In this document: positions 1 through 5,306 of the stretch, piece by piece | Position numbering within the stretch: position 1 is the first letter of the stretch | How the letters are laid out: each line of letters starts with the position of its first letter | NCBI GenBank assembly: GCA_902797475.1 | Contig: CADBTG010000054.1 | Location: forward strand, 1 to 5,551 | Reading direction: 5' to 3' | Length of the DNA stretch: 5,551 bases | DNA from: an uncultured Lachnospiraceae bacterium | GTDB lineage: Bacteria > Bacillota > Clostridia > Lachnospirales > Lachnospiraceae | Made by a program: the position numbers and the translations under genes | Notes under the pieces: generated by a model | What the model was told of the DNA's origin: nothing | The model's database searches: none | Seen by the model: the letters and a program-made list of their open reading frames with translations, nothing else

Positions 1-45
1 GAACTGAAACAGCTTTTCAAATCAAAAAAGCTTTATGAATATGAA
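1..45. other. Left-edge intergenic or gene-end sequence, unassigned
   Basis: These 45 bases lie beyond the hairpin that closes the minus-strand operon. They are A/T rich and contain a weak hairpin (7-bp arms at 11-17 and 26-32). Two plus-strand frames are open from the left edge: one stops at 36-38, just before the strong hairpin, and one stops at 70-72 inside it. Either could be the tail of a convergent gene, but 11 to 23 codons are too few to call one. Confidence 0.3.
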
Positions 46-84
46 AATGCCGCAGCATCGTTATTCCGATAATGCTGCGGCATT
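46..84. terminator. Rho-independent terminator, probably bidirectional
   Basis: A perfect 13-bp stem pairs 46-58 with 72-84 around a 13-base loop. It begins four bases after the thioesterase stop codon, so it is well placed to end the four-gene minus-strand unit. On the minus strand the stem is followed by an interrupted T-rich stretch with a six-T run about 16-21 bases downstream. On the plus strand it is followed directly by ACTTTTATTT. The plus-strand tail is the better classical U tract, so the hairpin may also terminate a convergent gene from the left. Confidence 0.8.
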
Positions 85-88
85 ACTT

Positions 89-793
89 TTATTTCGTGAC
101 AAATTCGATGACGGTCCGAGGTTCCTCCGCTACACATAAGGCAATTACGGTCCGATTGTCCTCGGTTCCGATGCGCGGCACCAGAATGTCTCCGCGTCTT
201 GTCTGCCCTTTGTACTCTACCCGGAAGCCCGCAAGTTCGCCCTGCGGGATAAGGTCCTGCACCATGGCAAGGTATTTGCTGTTGTTGACATGGCCGTGGA
301 AATCGATATGCTCCGCAAGCACCGGAATCGGCTCGCCCTCTTCCATCGCTTCGGGAAGCGCGATCTTTCTTCCGGCATATTCCATCGGAAGCGGATCCTC
401 AACAGTGTATGCCTTTCCGACGAAATCCGGAATCGGAACGATCCGGCCCTGCTTTTTGTCCATCATCGCCCAGATGCTGTCCGCCTTAGCGAGATACTCT
501 CCGTCCGGCGTTTTGATGTAACAGTTTCGGTTTCCGAAACGGCTGTTGAAACGGTAAGGAAAGGTTCCGACAACAATGTGCTCCTCATGTCTCGGAAGAC
601 GGTTGATTTCCACATTCCAGGAAACGAGGAACCATCCCAATCCGTTAGCGTTCAGGACATCCACGCCGACGCCGGCCTCTCCGGCCTGAAACGTCGCGGC
701 ATCCTGAAAGAAATCCAATAAAGCGGGAACAGTCAGACGGAGCTCTCTGTCCGTCTGACTGTATCGCACGATTTCATCCATCTCGAAAACCAT
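89..793 (-). CDS. Acyl-ACP thioesterase, FatA/FatB-like two-hotdog family
   Basis: This 234-residue protein is predicted to hydrolyse acyl-ACP to a free fatty acid and ACP in the cytoplasm, drawing chains out of type II fatty acid synthesis. An N-terminal hotdog (about residues 4-120) carries family landmarks such as FFQDAA (28-33) and GLGWFLVSW (51-59). A second hotdog (about 155-234) carries HIDFHGHVNNSKYL (162-175), the family's catalytic helix signature. The length is normal for bacterial members and there is no signal peptide. Start 793 is preferred because GGGGGAG lies five bases upstream; Met5 would be too far from it. Two catalytic-site positions look altered: His166 stands where plant enzymes have Asn, and Gln196 aligns with the plant catalytic Glu, while Asp164 and His168 are kept. 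The alignment is by eye. It is the last gene of the operon, 23 bases after the NADAR/macro gene. The family call is firm; activity and chain length are not. Confidence 0.9.
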   Translation of the reverse strand: MVFEMDEIVRYSQTDRELRLTVPALLDFFQDAATFQAGEAGVGVDVLNANGLGWFLVSWNVEINRLPRHEEHIVVGTFPYRFNSRFGNRNCYIKTPDGEYLAKADSIWAMMDKKQGRIVPIPDFVGKAYTVEDPLPMEYAGRKIALPEAMEEGEPIPVLAEHIDFHGHVNNSKYLAMVQDLIPQGELAGFRVEYKGQTRRGDILVPRIGTEDNRTVIALCVAEEPRTVIEFVTK

Positions 794-816
794 TCATTCT
801 CCCCCTGATGATACAA

Positions 817-2868
817 TTATTTTCTGAGACTCTTGAGCATGGCCTCCGCTCTCTGATCCGCACAGATGAAGCGAATCTTAACGGAATACTCGGCATGCTT
901 TAAAATCCAGCGGTCTACGGTCTGGCTGGCGATGACGGCGCACTCGCGAAGCGGGAAGCCGAACCAGCCTGCGCCGATCGGCGGCATCGCAATCTCGTGG
1001 ATGCCGTTCTGCATGGCCAGATTCAAAACGCTCTGGTAGCATTTTTCAAGGAACTTCTTATCGTTACCGTCTCCGCCGTAACGCGGGCAGGCGGTGTGAA
1101 TGACATATTTTGCCGGAAGGTTTCCTGCCACGGTCAGAACCGCGCTTCCGTTCTCACAGCCTTTGATGGCCATCGTGGCACGGCGAAGCTCTGCGCCGCC
1201 GCGGTCATAGAACTCATCGTCCACGCCCTTGCCGATCGAAAGCGTCATGCTGGTCACGTTGACCATGCACTCGGTTCTCGTGTCGACAAGCTTGCCGGTG
1301 GTGATGAACACCTCACTCGGATCGGCTGCCGCGCGGTGAATCTCCTCGGCCTTTTTGGTCTTCTCTTCAACGGCTTCGAGTGCTCTTGCGGCTTCCTCTC
1401 TGGCCTTCATAACCTTCTGCTCTCTGGCCTCGGCTTCCACTCTCGCTCTGGCTTCCGCCTCGATGCGGGTACGCTCAAGCGCGGCCTGTGCCATCTGCTT
1501 CATCTGCTCGGCGCGATACTTTGCGGCAAGCGCAGCCTTACGGGCCGCTTCGGCTCTCGCAATCGCAGCGGCTTCATCTGCCTTGGCCTTGGCGATGACG
1601 GATTCGACGTCCTCCGCAGGTTCCGGTTCGGTTGCCACAGGGGCGGCCGGTACGGGTTCCGGTTTGATTTCCGGTGCCGGAGTCACAACCGGTGCAGGGG
1701 CCGGTTCGGGAGCCTTAACGGGCTCTTTCACAGGCGCCTTATACGGAATGGGCGCAGGTGCTATCTCAATCTGATCCGGTGCAGTCATCGGCAACGGAGC
1801 GGGAGCCGGAATCGGTTCGGGCTCAATGACGATTTCCTGAACGGGTGCAATCGGTGTCGGTTCCGGGCTGATTTCCGGTACAGGTGTCGCAACCGGTGCG
1901 GGAATCGGCGCAGGTGCCGGTTCGGGTACCGCCTGCACAGAAGGTTCGGGTGCCGGCGCAGCTTCCTCTCTCGCCTTCTCCAAAAGGGAAGCCGGATTCC
2001 GAAGTCCGCCCTGATAGCGCATCATGTCGAACAAATCCTGCTTCATCTCGAAAAAGCCGGCAAACGGAATGCCGTTGATCCGTGCATTCCGGAACATCTG
2101 CTCAAGCTCTTCGAACGTATAATTGGTAATCTGCAGGTCTTCATAGGAATGTCCGTGACGGACATCATAGAATACTTCTTCAAGCCACGTGGAAACAATC
2201 TCGGAAACATACGGAAGCATGCATGCTTCGTAGATGCGCATGCTCCAGATGGAATTTTCCTCTTTCATCTGTGCGGGCTCGTAATCATCCCCACCTCTTC
2301 CGCGACGCTTTGCGCGAACCGGCTTCGGCTGCTTCAAATCCATCGCGTCAACATACTCGGTAACACGCTCGCCTGCTACGGCGCACCATGCACGAAGGTC
2401 TTCCCGGACACGCATCAGAGCTCTTCCGAGCAGGTTCCGGCCGCGCCACTCTTTCGTTTCCGAAACACGCGGGTCGTCCACGCCAAGACCGATGCCCCAG
2501 ATGTTATCCCTCGGCGCACATTCCGCGAGAATTGCATTGCCTGTCCCCAACAGGGCAATCAACAGCTCGGGATTCTGCTGGAACTTCGCACGAAGACCGC
2601 GGCGCATGACCTGCGGACGGATTGTCTTCCACAGATTTTCATTGTAGCGCGCAACCTGTCTTCCGAGCTTTTTGATCTCGGAGAGGTTCTTCGACTTCAT
2701 GATTTTCTCGGCAATCTCGTCGTCTCCGAACGTGAGTGCCTTCTGCTCCATCAGATACTGTTCGCAGGAAAAGTACTGCTTTCCGGCATAAGTGAAAGGC
2801 GAAATGAACCAGTTGCTCAGGTAGCCGTTCTCCTTATGCGGATCGTAAAACCGGATGATTGTTCCCAT
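817..2868 (-). CDS. NADAR / Pro-rich linker / coiled coil / macro-domain fusion protein
   Basis: A 683-residue cytoplasmic protein of five segments. Residues 1-158 are a NADAR (YbiA-like) domain: IRFYDP near the start, CEQYLMEQKA (35-44), KFQQNPELL (95-103), DNIWGIGLG (121-129) and GRNLLGRALMRVR (143-155). Residues about 200-296 form a helical, aromatic-rich segment I do not recognise. Residues 302-418 are a Pro/Ala/Glu linker, about one third proline. Residues 421-514 are an Ala/Glu/Arg/Lys coiled coil resembling TolA. Residues 518-683 are a macro domain, with GKGVDD (546-551), LPAKYVIHTACPRYGG (584-599) and IGAGWFGFP (631-639). NADAR and macro families bind or hydrolyse ADP-ribose conjugates; NADARs can remove ADP-ribose from guanine, and macro domains act on O-acyl or protein-linked ADP-ribose. 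The substrate here is unknown. GAGGAGG five bases upstream supports the start. Domain calls are firm; placing it in lipid metabolism rests only on its operon. Confidence 0.9.
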   Translation of the reverse strand: MGTIIRFYDPHKENGYLSNWFISPFTYAGKQYFSCEQYLMEQKALTFGDDEIAEKIMKSKNLSEIKKLGRQVARYNENLWKTIRPQVMRRGLRAKFQQNPELLIALLGTGNAILAECAPRDNIWGIGLGVDDPRVSETKEWRGRNLLGRALMRVREDLRAWCAVAGERVTEYVDAMDLKQPKPVRAKRRGRGGDDYEPAQMKEENSIWSMRIYEACMLPYVSEIVSTWLEEVFYDVRHGHSYEDLQITNYTFEELEQMFRNARINGIPFAGFFEMKQDLFDMMRYQGGLRNPASLLEKAREEAAPAPEPSVQAVPEPAPAPIPAPVATPVPEISPEPTPIAPVQEIVIEPEPIPAPAPLPMTAPDQIEIAPAPIPYKAPVKEPVKAPEPAPAPVVTPAPEIKPEPVPAAPVATEPEPAEDVESVIAKAKADEAAAIARAEAARKAALAAKYRAEQMKQMAQAALERTRIEAEARARVEAEAREQKVMKAREEAARALEAVEEKTKKAEEIHRAAADPSEVFITTGKLVDTRTECMVNVTSMTLSIGKGVDDEFYDRGGAELRRATMAIKGCENGSAVLTVAGNLPAKYVIHTACPRYGGDGNDKKFLEKCYQSVLNLAMQNGIHEIAMPPIGAGWFGFPLRECAVIASQTVDRWILKHAEYSVKIRFICADQRAEAMLKSLRK
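1327..1608 (-). other. Charged alanine-rich coiled coil within the fusion protein
   Basis: This stretch encodes about residues 421-514 of the NADAR/macro protein. It is almost entirely Ala, Glu, Arg, Lys, Gln and Met, with no proline and only one glycine-free continuous helix visible. The pattern is that of a long single helix or coiled coil and recalls TolA-type stalks. It would hold the macro domain away from the linker or drive oligomerisation; neither can be decided from sequence. Confidence 0.75.
1615..1965 (-). repeat. Degenerate Pro/Ala/Glu-coding repeat region inside the fusion gene
   Basis: This stretch encodes residues 302-418 of the NADAR/macro protein. About 39 of these 117 residues are proline, mostly as alternating PAP, PEP and PIP units. 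At DNA level, related GGTGCCGGTTCGGG-type and GGTTCCGG-type words recur on the plus strand (for example near 1620, 1660, 1700 and 1915). It is an imperfect tandem array that could change length by slippage. The encoded linker should be extended and flexible, or a rigid PA/PE stalk. Confidence 0.7.
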
Positions 2869-2909
2869 AATATCCTCCTCCTTGCTGCGCGTGCAGCGAC
2901 CCCTATAGC

Positions 2910-4580
2910 TTATGCGTTACTTTTTGCTTCGTCCTCCTTGCGGATCTGTGCCCGCTTAATCTTACCGCCGAGTGTCTTCGGCAGCTCGTCGACAAATTCG
3001 ACGATACGCGGATATTTGTACGGTGCCGTCGCCTTCTTGACGTGATTCTGTAATTCTTTAATCAATTCCTCCGACGGCGTATAGCCCTTTGCGAGAACTA
3101 CCGTCGCCTTTACCACCTGCCCGCGGATCGGGTCCGGTGCCGCCGTGATTGCACACTCAACAACTGCCGGATGCTCAATCAAAGCGCTTTCTACTTCAAA
3201 CGGTCCGATACGGTAACCGGAGCATTTGATTACGTCGTCGTGACGTCCTACAAACCATACATAACCGTTGTTGTCGCGCCATGCAACGTCCTTCAGGTTA
3301 TAATTGCCGCCCTCAAAAGCAGCATCGGTCTGCTCTTTATCCTTATAGTATCCGATGAACAGTCCGATCGGGTGGTTATTGATGACGTCGCAAATGGTAA
3401 TCTCACCTTCTGCACCGTTCTCCACCTCAACGCCGTCCATCATCAGCTTGATGTCGTAAATCGGAGAAGCCTTTCCGAGAGCGCCCGGAATCGGCTCAAT
3501 CCACGGGAAATCGGCGAAAAGAACGGTTCCTTCGGTCTGGCCGAAGCCGCTGTGAATCTTGCCGCCCGTAAGCGCATACCAACGGTTGAATACCTCCGGG
3601 TTCAGCGGCTCGCCTGCCGTTGCGAAGTTCTGAATGCTGCTGAGGTCGTATTTGGCAACGTCCTCCTGCAGCATGAAGCGGTACATCGTCGGCGGAGCAC
3701 AGAAAGTCGTCAGCTTGTACTGCGACATCTTCTCAAGAAGCTTGTCCGGATGGAATTTAATCATGTCATAGGCGAAAATCGTCGCGCCGCAGATCCACTG
3801 TCCGTAAATCTTGCCCCAGCCGAACTTAGCCCAGCCGGAATCCGAAACGCTCATGTGCAATTTGCCTTTTTGTACCTGCTGCCAATACTTCGCGGTTACG
3901 ATATGGCCGAGCGGATGATGATAATTGTGCGTTACCATCTTCGGCATGCCGGTCGTTCCCGAAGTGAAGTAAATCTGCATCACGTCGGTTCCCTTGGTCG
4001 CCTCGTCGCCCACAGGCCTCTCGAGCGTATCCGGGAACTGCATGAATTCCTTATTAAAGTTGATCCAGCCCTCACGCTCCACGTTGTCAACAACCGCACG
4101 GTACTTTACGCCGGGCATCTCGGGAGCAGCGAGCTCCATCTGCTGCATAACATATTCGTCGTCCACGCACACGAACATCTTTACGCCCGCGGCATTGGCA
4201 CGGTACGCGATATCCTTCTTCGTGAGCTGAAGCGTTCCGGGAATCACGATGACACCGAGCTTGATCAGAGCCACCGCACAAATCCAGTACTCCCAACGGC
4301 GGCGGAGAATCAGCATGACTACGTCGCCCTTCTTCAAACCGAGCGACTTGAAATAGTTCGCCGCCCGATTGCTTAATTTACTGATGTCGGTAAATGTGAA
4401 CGTCTTCTCGTTGCCGAAATCATCACACCAAAGAAGCGCCCGAAGGTCCGGCTCCTCTGCGGCCCAGCCGTCTACAATATCGAAGCCGAAATTGAAATAC
4501 TCCGGCGCATTTACCGTATAATTCTTCTTAAAATCCTCGTACGAGCTGAACTCAGTACGGGGCAGATACTTTTCCAACAT
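2910..4580 (-). CDS. AMP-forming acyl-CoA synthetase, acetyl/medium-chain type
   Basis: A 556-residue ANL-superfamily ligase that would convert a carboxylic acid, ATP and CoA to acyl-CoA, AMP and PPi in the cytoplasm. The P-loop is YFTSGTTGMPKMV (204-216). Further motifs are TAGEPLNPEV (321-330), GFGQTEG (345-351), the hinge block GRHDDVIKCSGYRIGPFEVE (445-464) and the adenylation lysine K540 in PKTLGGKIKR (534-543). Length and the GWAKFGWGKIYGQW stretch (249-262) fit the acetyl-CoA synthetase/ACSM branch; acyl length cannot be read. The usual TGD before the hinge is LKD (429-431), retaining the ribose-binding Asp, and the common SGK is GGK; both may be subfamily features. An AAAGGAG site lies about 11 bases before the start, and the MLEKYLPRTEF N terminus fits my recollection of close relatives. 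It follows the XRE-cupin gene after 39 bases and sits upstream of an acyl-ACP thioesterase, suggesting fatty acid activation. Function class is firm; substrate is not. Confidence 0.93.
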   Translation of the reverse strand: MLEKYLPRTEFSSYEDFKKNYTVNAPEYFNFGFDIVDGWAAEEPDLRALLWCDDFGNEKTFTFTDISKLSNRAANYFKSLGLKKGDVVMLILRRRWEYWICAVALIKLGVIVIPGTLQLTKKDIAYRANAAGVKMFVCVDDEYVMQQMELAAPEMPGVKYRAVVDNVEREGWINFNKEFMQFPDTLERPVGDEATKGTDVMQIYFTSGTTGMPKMVTHNYHHPLGHIVTAKYWQQVQKGKLHMSVSDSGWAKFGWGKIYGQWICGATIFAYDMIKFHPDKLLEKMSQYKLTTFCAPPTMYRFMLQEDVAKYDLSSIQNFATAGEPLNPEVFNRWYALTGGKIHSGFGQTEGTVLFADFPWIEPIPGALGKASPIYDIKLMMDGVEVENGAEGEITICDVINNHPIGLFIGYYKDKEQTDAAFEGGNYNLKDVAWRDNNGYVWFVGRHDDVIKCSGYRIGPFEVESALIEHPAVVECAITAAPDPIRGQVVKATVVLAKGYTPSEELIKELQNHVKKATAPYKYPRIVEFVDELPKTLGGKIKRAQIRKEDEAKSNA

Positions 4581-4619
4581 TGCTATGCTATCTCCTTTAA
4601 TCGCGGGCCTCTCCGCTTA

Positions 4620-5168
4620 TTATTCCGCAATCATCGTCAAAAACGTGCCCGGCTCATTTCCGTAGCACTTCTGTCCGTGCGGATGCGTAGGGTTGAAGTA
4701 AATGCTGTCTCCCTCATGAAGGACGATCTCCTGATCGTCGAAGACGACGACAATACTGCCCTTGATTACAAGGTTGAACTCTTCACCGCCGTGCTGCACC
4801 AATGCCGCCGGCTTATCCGACGGGTCCAGCGTAACAAGAAACGGCTGCATGATCTTATTTGTAAAATGAAACGCCAGGTTCTGGAACCGGTATCCCGGAT
4901 AACGGTCCGCGGGCTGTCCCTGTCCGGCTCTTACGACCTGATAGGTCCGAAGCTTCGCGCCGGTTCCGGTCATGATTTCCGAAAAATCCACGCCGAACTT
5001 CTTCGCGATTGAATAAATCACGCTGATCGGCACGTCCTCCGCGCACTCTTCATATTTTTTATAGGTTTCGGGATCGACATAAATCTCCCGGGCAAGCTCT
5101 TCCTGTGTGTAACCGCAGACTTCCCGCAGTTCCCGGATTCGCGCTGCCAGTTCCTTTAATTCATCCAT
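4620..5168 (-). CDS. XRE-family regulator with C-terminal cupin domain
   Basis: A 182-residue cytoplasmic DNA-binding protein, probably the local regulator. Residues 8-66 are an XRE/Cro-type helix-turn-helix, with IRELREVCGYTQEELAREI (11-29) covering helix 1 and the start of the motif. Residues about 108-180 are a small cupin. Its motif 1 has His126, Glu130 and the E(X)6G spacing to Gly137; motif 2 is GDSIYFNPTHPHG (153-165) with His162 and His164. These residues could bind a metal, and the barrel could hold a small ligand. The start at 5168 is chosen over 5198: AGAGG lies six bases upstream of it, whereas the longer form has no ribosome site and would begin only a few bases after the predicted transcription start. 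It is the first gene of the four-gene unit and divergent from a membrane protein gene, so autoregulation and control of both directions is plausible. Architecture is firm; ligand and targets are inferred. Confidence 0.93.
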   Translation of the reverse strand: MDELKELAARIRELREVCGYTQEELAREIYVDPETYKKYEECAEDVPISVIYSIAKKFGVDFSEIMTGTGAKLRTYQVVRAGQGQPADRYPGYRFQNLAFHFTNKIMQPFLVTLDPSDKPAALVQHGGEEFNLVIKGSIVVVFDDQEIVLHEGDSIYFNPTHPHGQKCYGNEPGTFLTMIAE

Positions 5169-5172
5169 AGCA

Positions 5173-5180
5173 CACCTCTT
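5173..5180 (-). promoter_or_regulatory. Ribosome binding site that fixes the XRE-cupin start
   Basis: On the minus strand the sequence reads AAGAGGTG, with the AGAGG core six bases before the ATG at 5168. No comparable site precedes the in-frame ATG at 5198, so the shorter 182-residue product is preferred. Confidence 0.75.
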
Positions 5181-5199
5181 CTTCTCATATGACCGCATA

Positions 5200-5218
5200 G
5201 GTATTAGAATTATATACC
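5200..5218. promoter_or_regulatory. Candidate operator: inverted repeat over the promoter -10 and start site
   Basis: GGTAT at 5200-5204 and ATACC at 5214-5218 form 5-bp inverted arms around nine A/T-rich bases. The element covers the -10 box and expected transcription start of the minus-strand operon, where a bound XRE dimer would block initiation. The arms are short and the middle is asymmetric, so this is a suggestion only. Confidence 0.3.
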
Positions 5219-5238
5219 TCTTTTTCGGAAAATGTCAA
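5209..5238 (-). promoter_or_regulatory. Sigma-A promoter of the four-gene operon
   Basis: On the minus strand a perfect TTGACA (5238-5233) is separated by 18 bases from a perfect TATAAT (5214-5209). Transcription should start near 5202, giving a leader of about 34 bases before the XRE-cupin ATG at 5168. No other comparable promoter was noticed in the short gaps between the four genes, consistent with one polycistronic message. Confidence 0.85.
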
Positions 5239-5246
5239 TGTTTCCC

Positions 5247-5275
5247 TTGCATTTGCCGCGATAAATCGTTAAACT
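5247..5275 (+). promoter_or_regulatory. Weak candidate promoter for the divergent membrane protein gene
   Basis: TTGCAT (5247-5252) and TAAACT (5270-5275) are spaced by 17 bases and match the sigma-A consensus at three and four of six positions. Transcription would begin near 5282, about 25 bases before the ATG at 5307. It lies nine bases from the -35 box of the opposing operon promoter, so the two could interfere or share a regulator. Confidence 0.35.
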
Positions 5276-5293
5276 GTCAGTAATGATTTGAAA

Positions 5294-5299
5294 AAGGAG
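5294..5299 (+). promoter_or_regulatory. Ribosome binding site of the divergent membrane protein gene
   Basis: AAGGAG lies seven bases upstream of the ATG at 5307. This strong match at ideal spacing is the main support for a real plus-strand gene running off the right edge. Confidence 0.8.
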
Positions 5300-5306
5300 C
5301 ACTGCC

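Noticed and set aside
1..72. C-terminal tail of a convergent plus-strand gene
   Set aside because: Two frames are open from the left edge (stops at 36-38 and 70-72). With so few codons neither can be shown to be coding, although the first would fit a shared terminator.
290..721. A 143-codon plus-strand frame opposite the thioesterase gene
   Set aside because: It is codon-register antisense of a clear family gene and has no domain pattern of its own.
1615..1965. CRISPR or tandem-repeat array
   Set aside because: The repeated words are short, irregular and stay in frame to encode Pro/Ala/Glu, so they are protein low complexity rather than a spacer-repeat array.
817..2868. A complete DarT/DarG-type toxin-antitoxin pair
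   Set aside because: The fusion has domains reminiscent of ADP-ribose removal, but none of the neighbouring genes resembles an ADP-ribosyltransferase; they are a regulator, a ligase and a thioesterase.
997..3045. A 682-codon plus-strand open frame opposite nearly the whole fusion gene
   Set aside because: It is in exact codon register with the minus-strand gene, so it stays open simply because that gene avoids TTA, CTA and TCA codons. Its translation is low-complexity Arg/Gly/Phe/Cys-rich opposite the Pro-rich repeat and it runs into the next gene in another frame. No good ribosome site was seen.
3171..4376. A 401-codon plus-strand open frame opposite the ligase gene
   Set aside because: It is in the same codon register as the ligase, explained by scarcity of TTA, CTA and TCA codons there. 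The ligase strand has a complete, well-motifed family protein and this strand has none.
5169..5198. Longer XRE-cupin form starting at 5198
   Set aside because: It has no ribosome site and would begin almost at the predicted transcription start, while the ATG at 5168 has AGAGG at six bases and begins right at the HTH domain.
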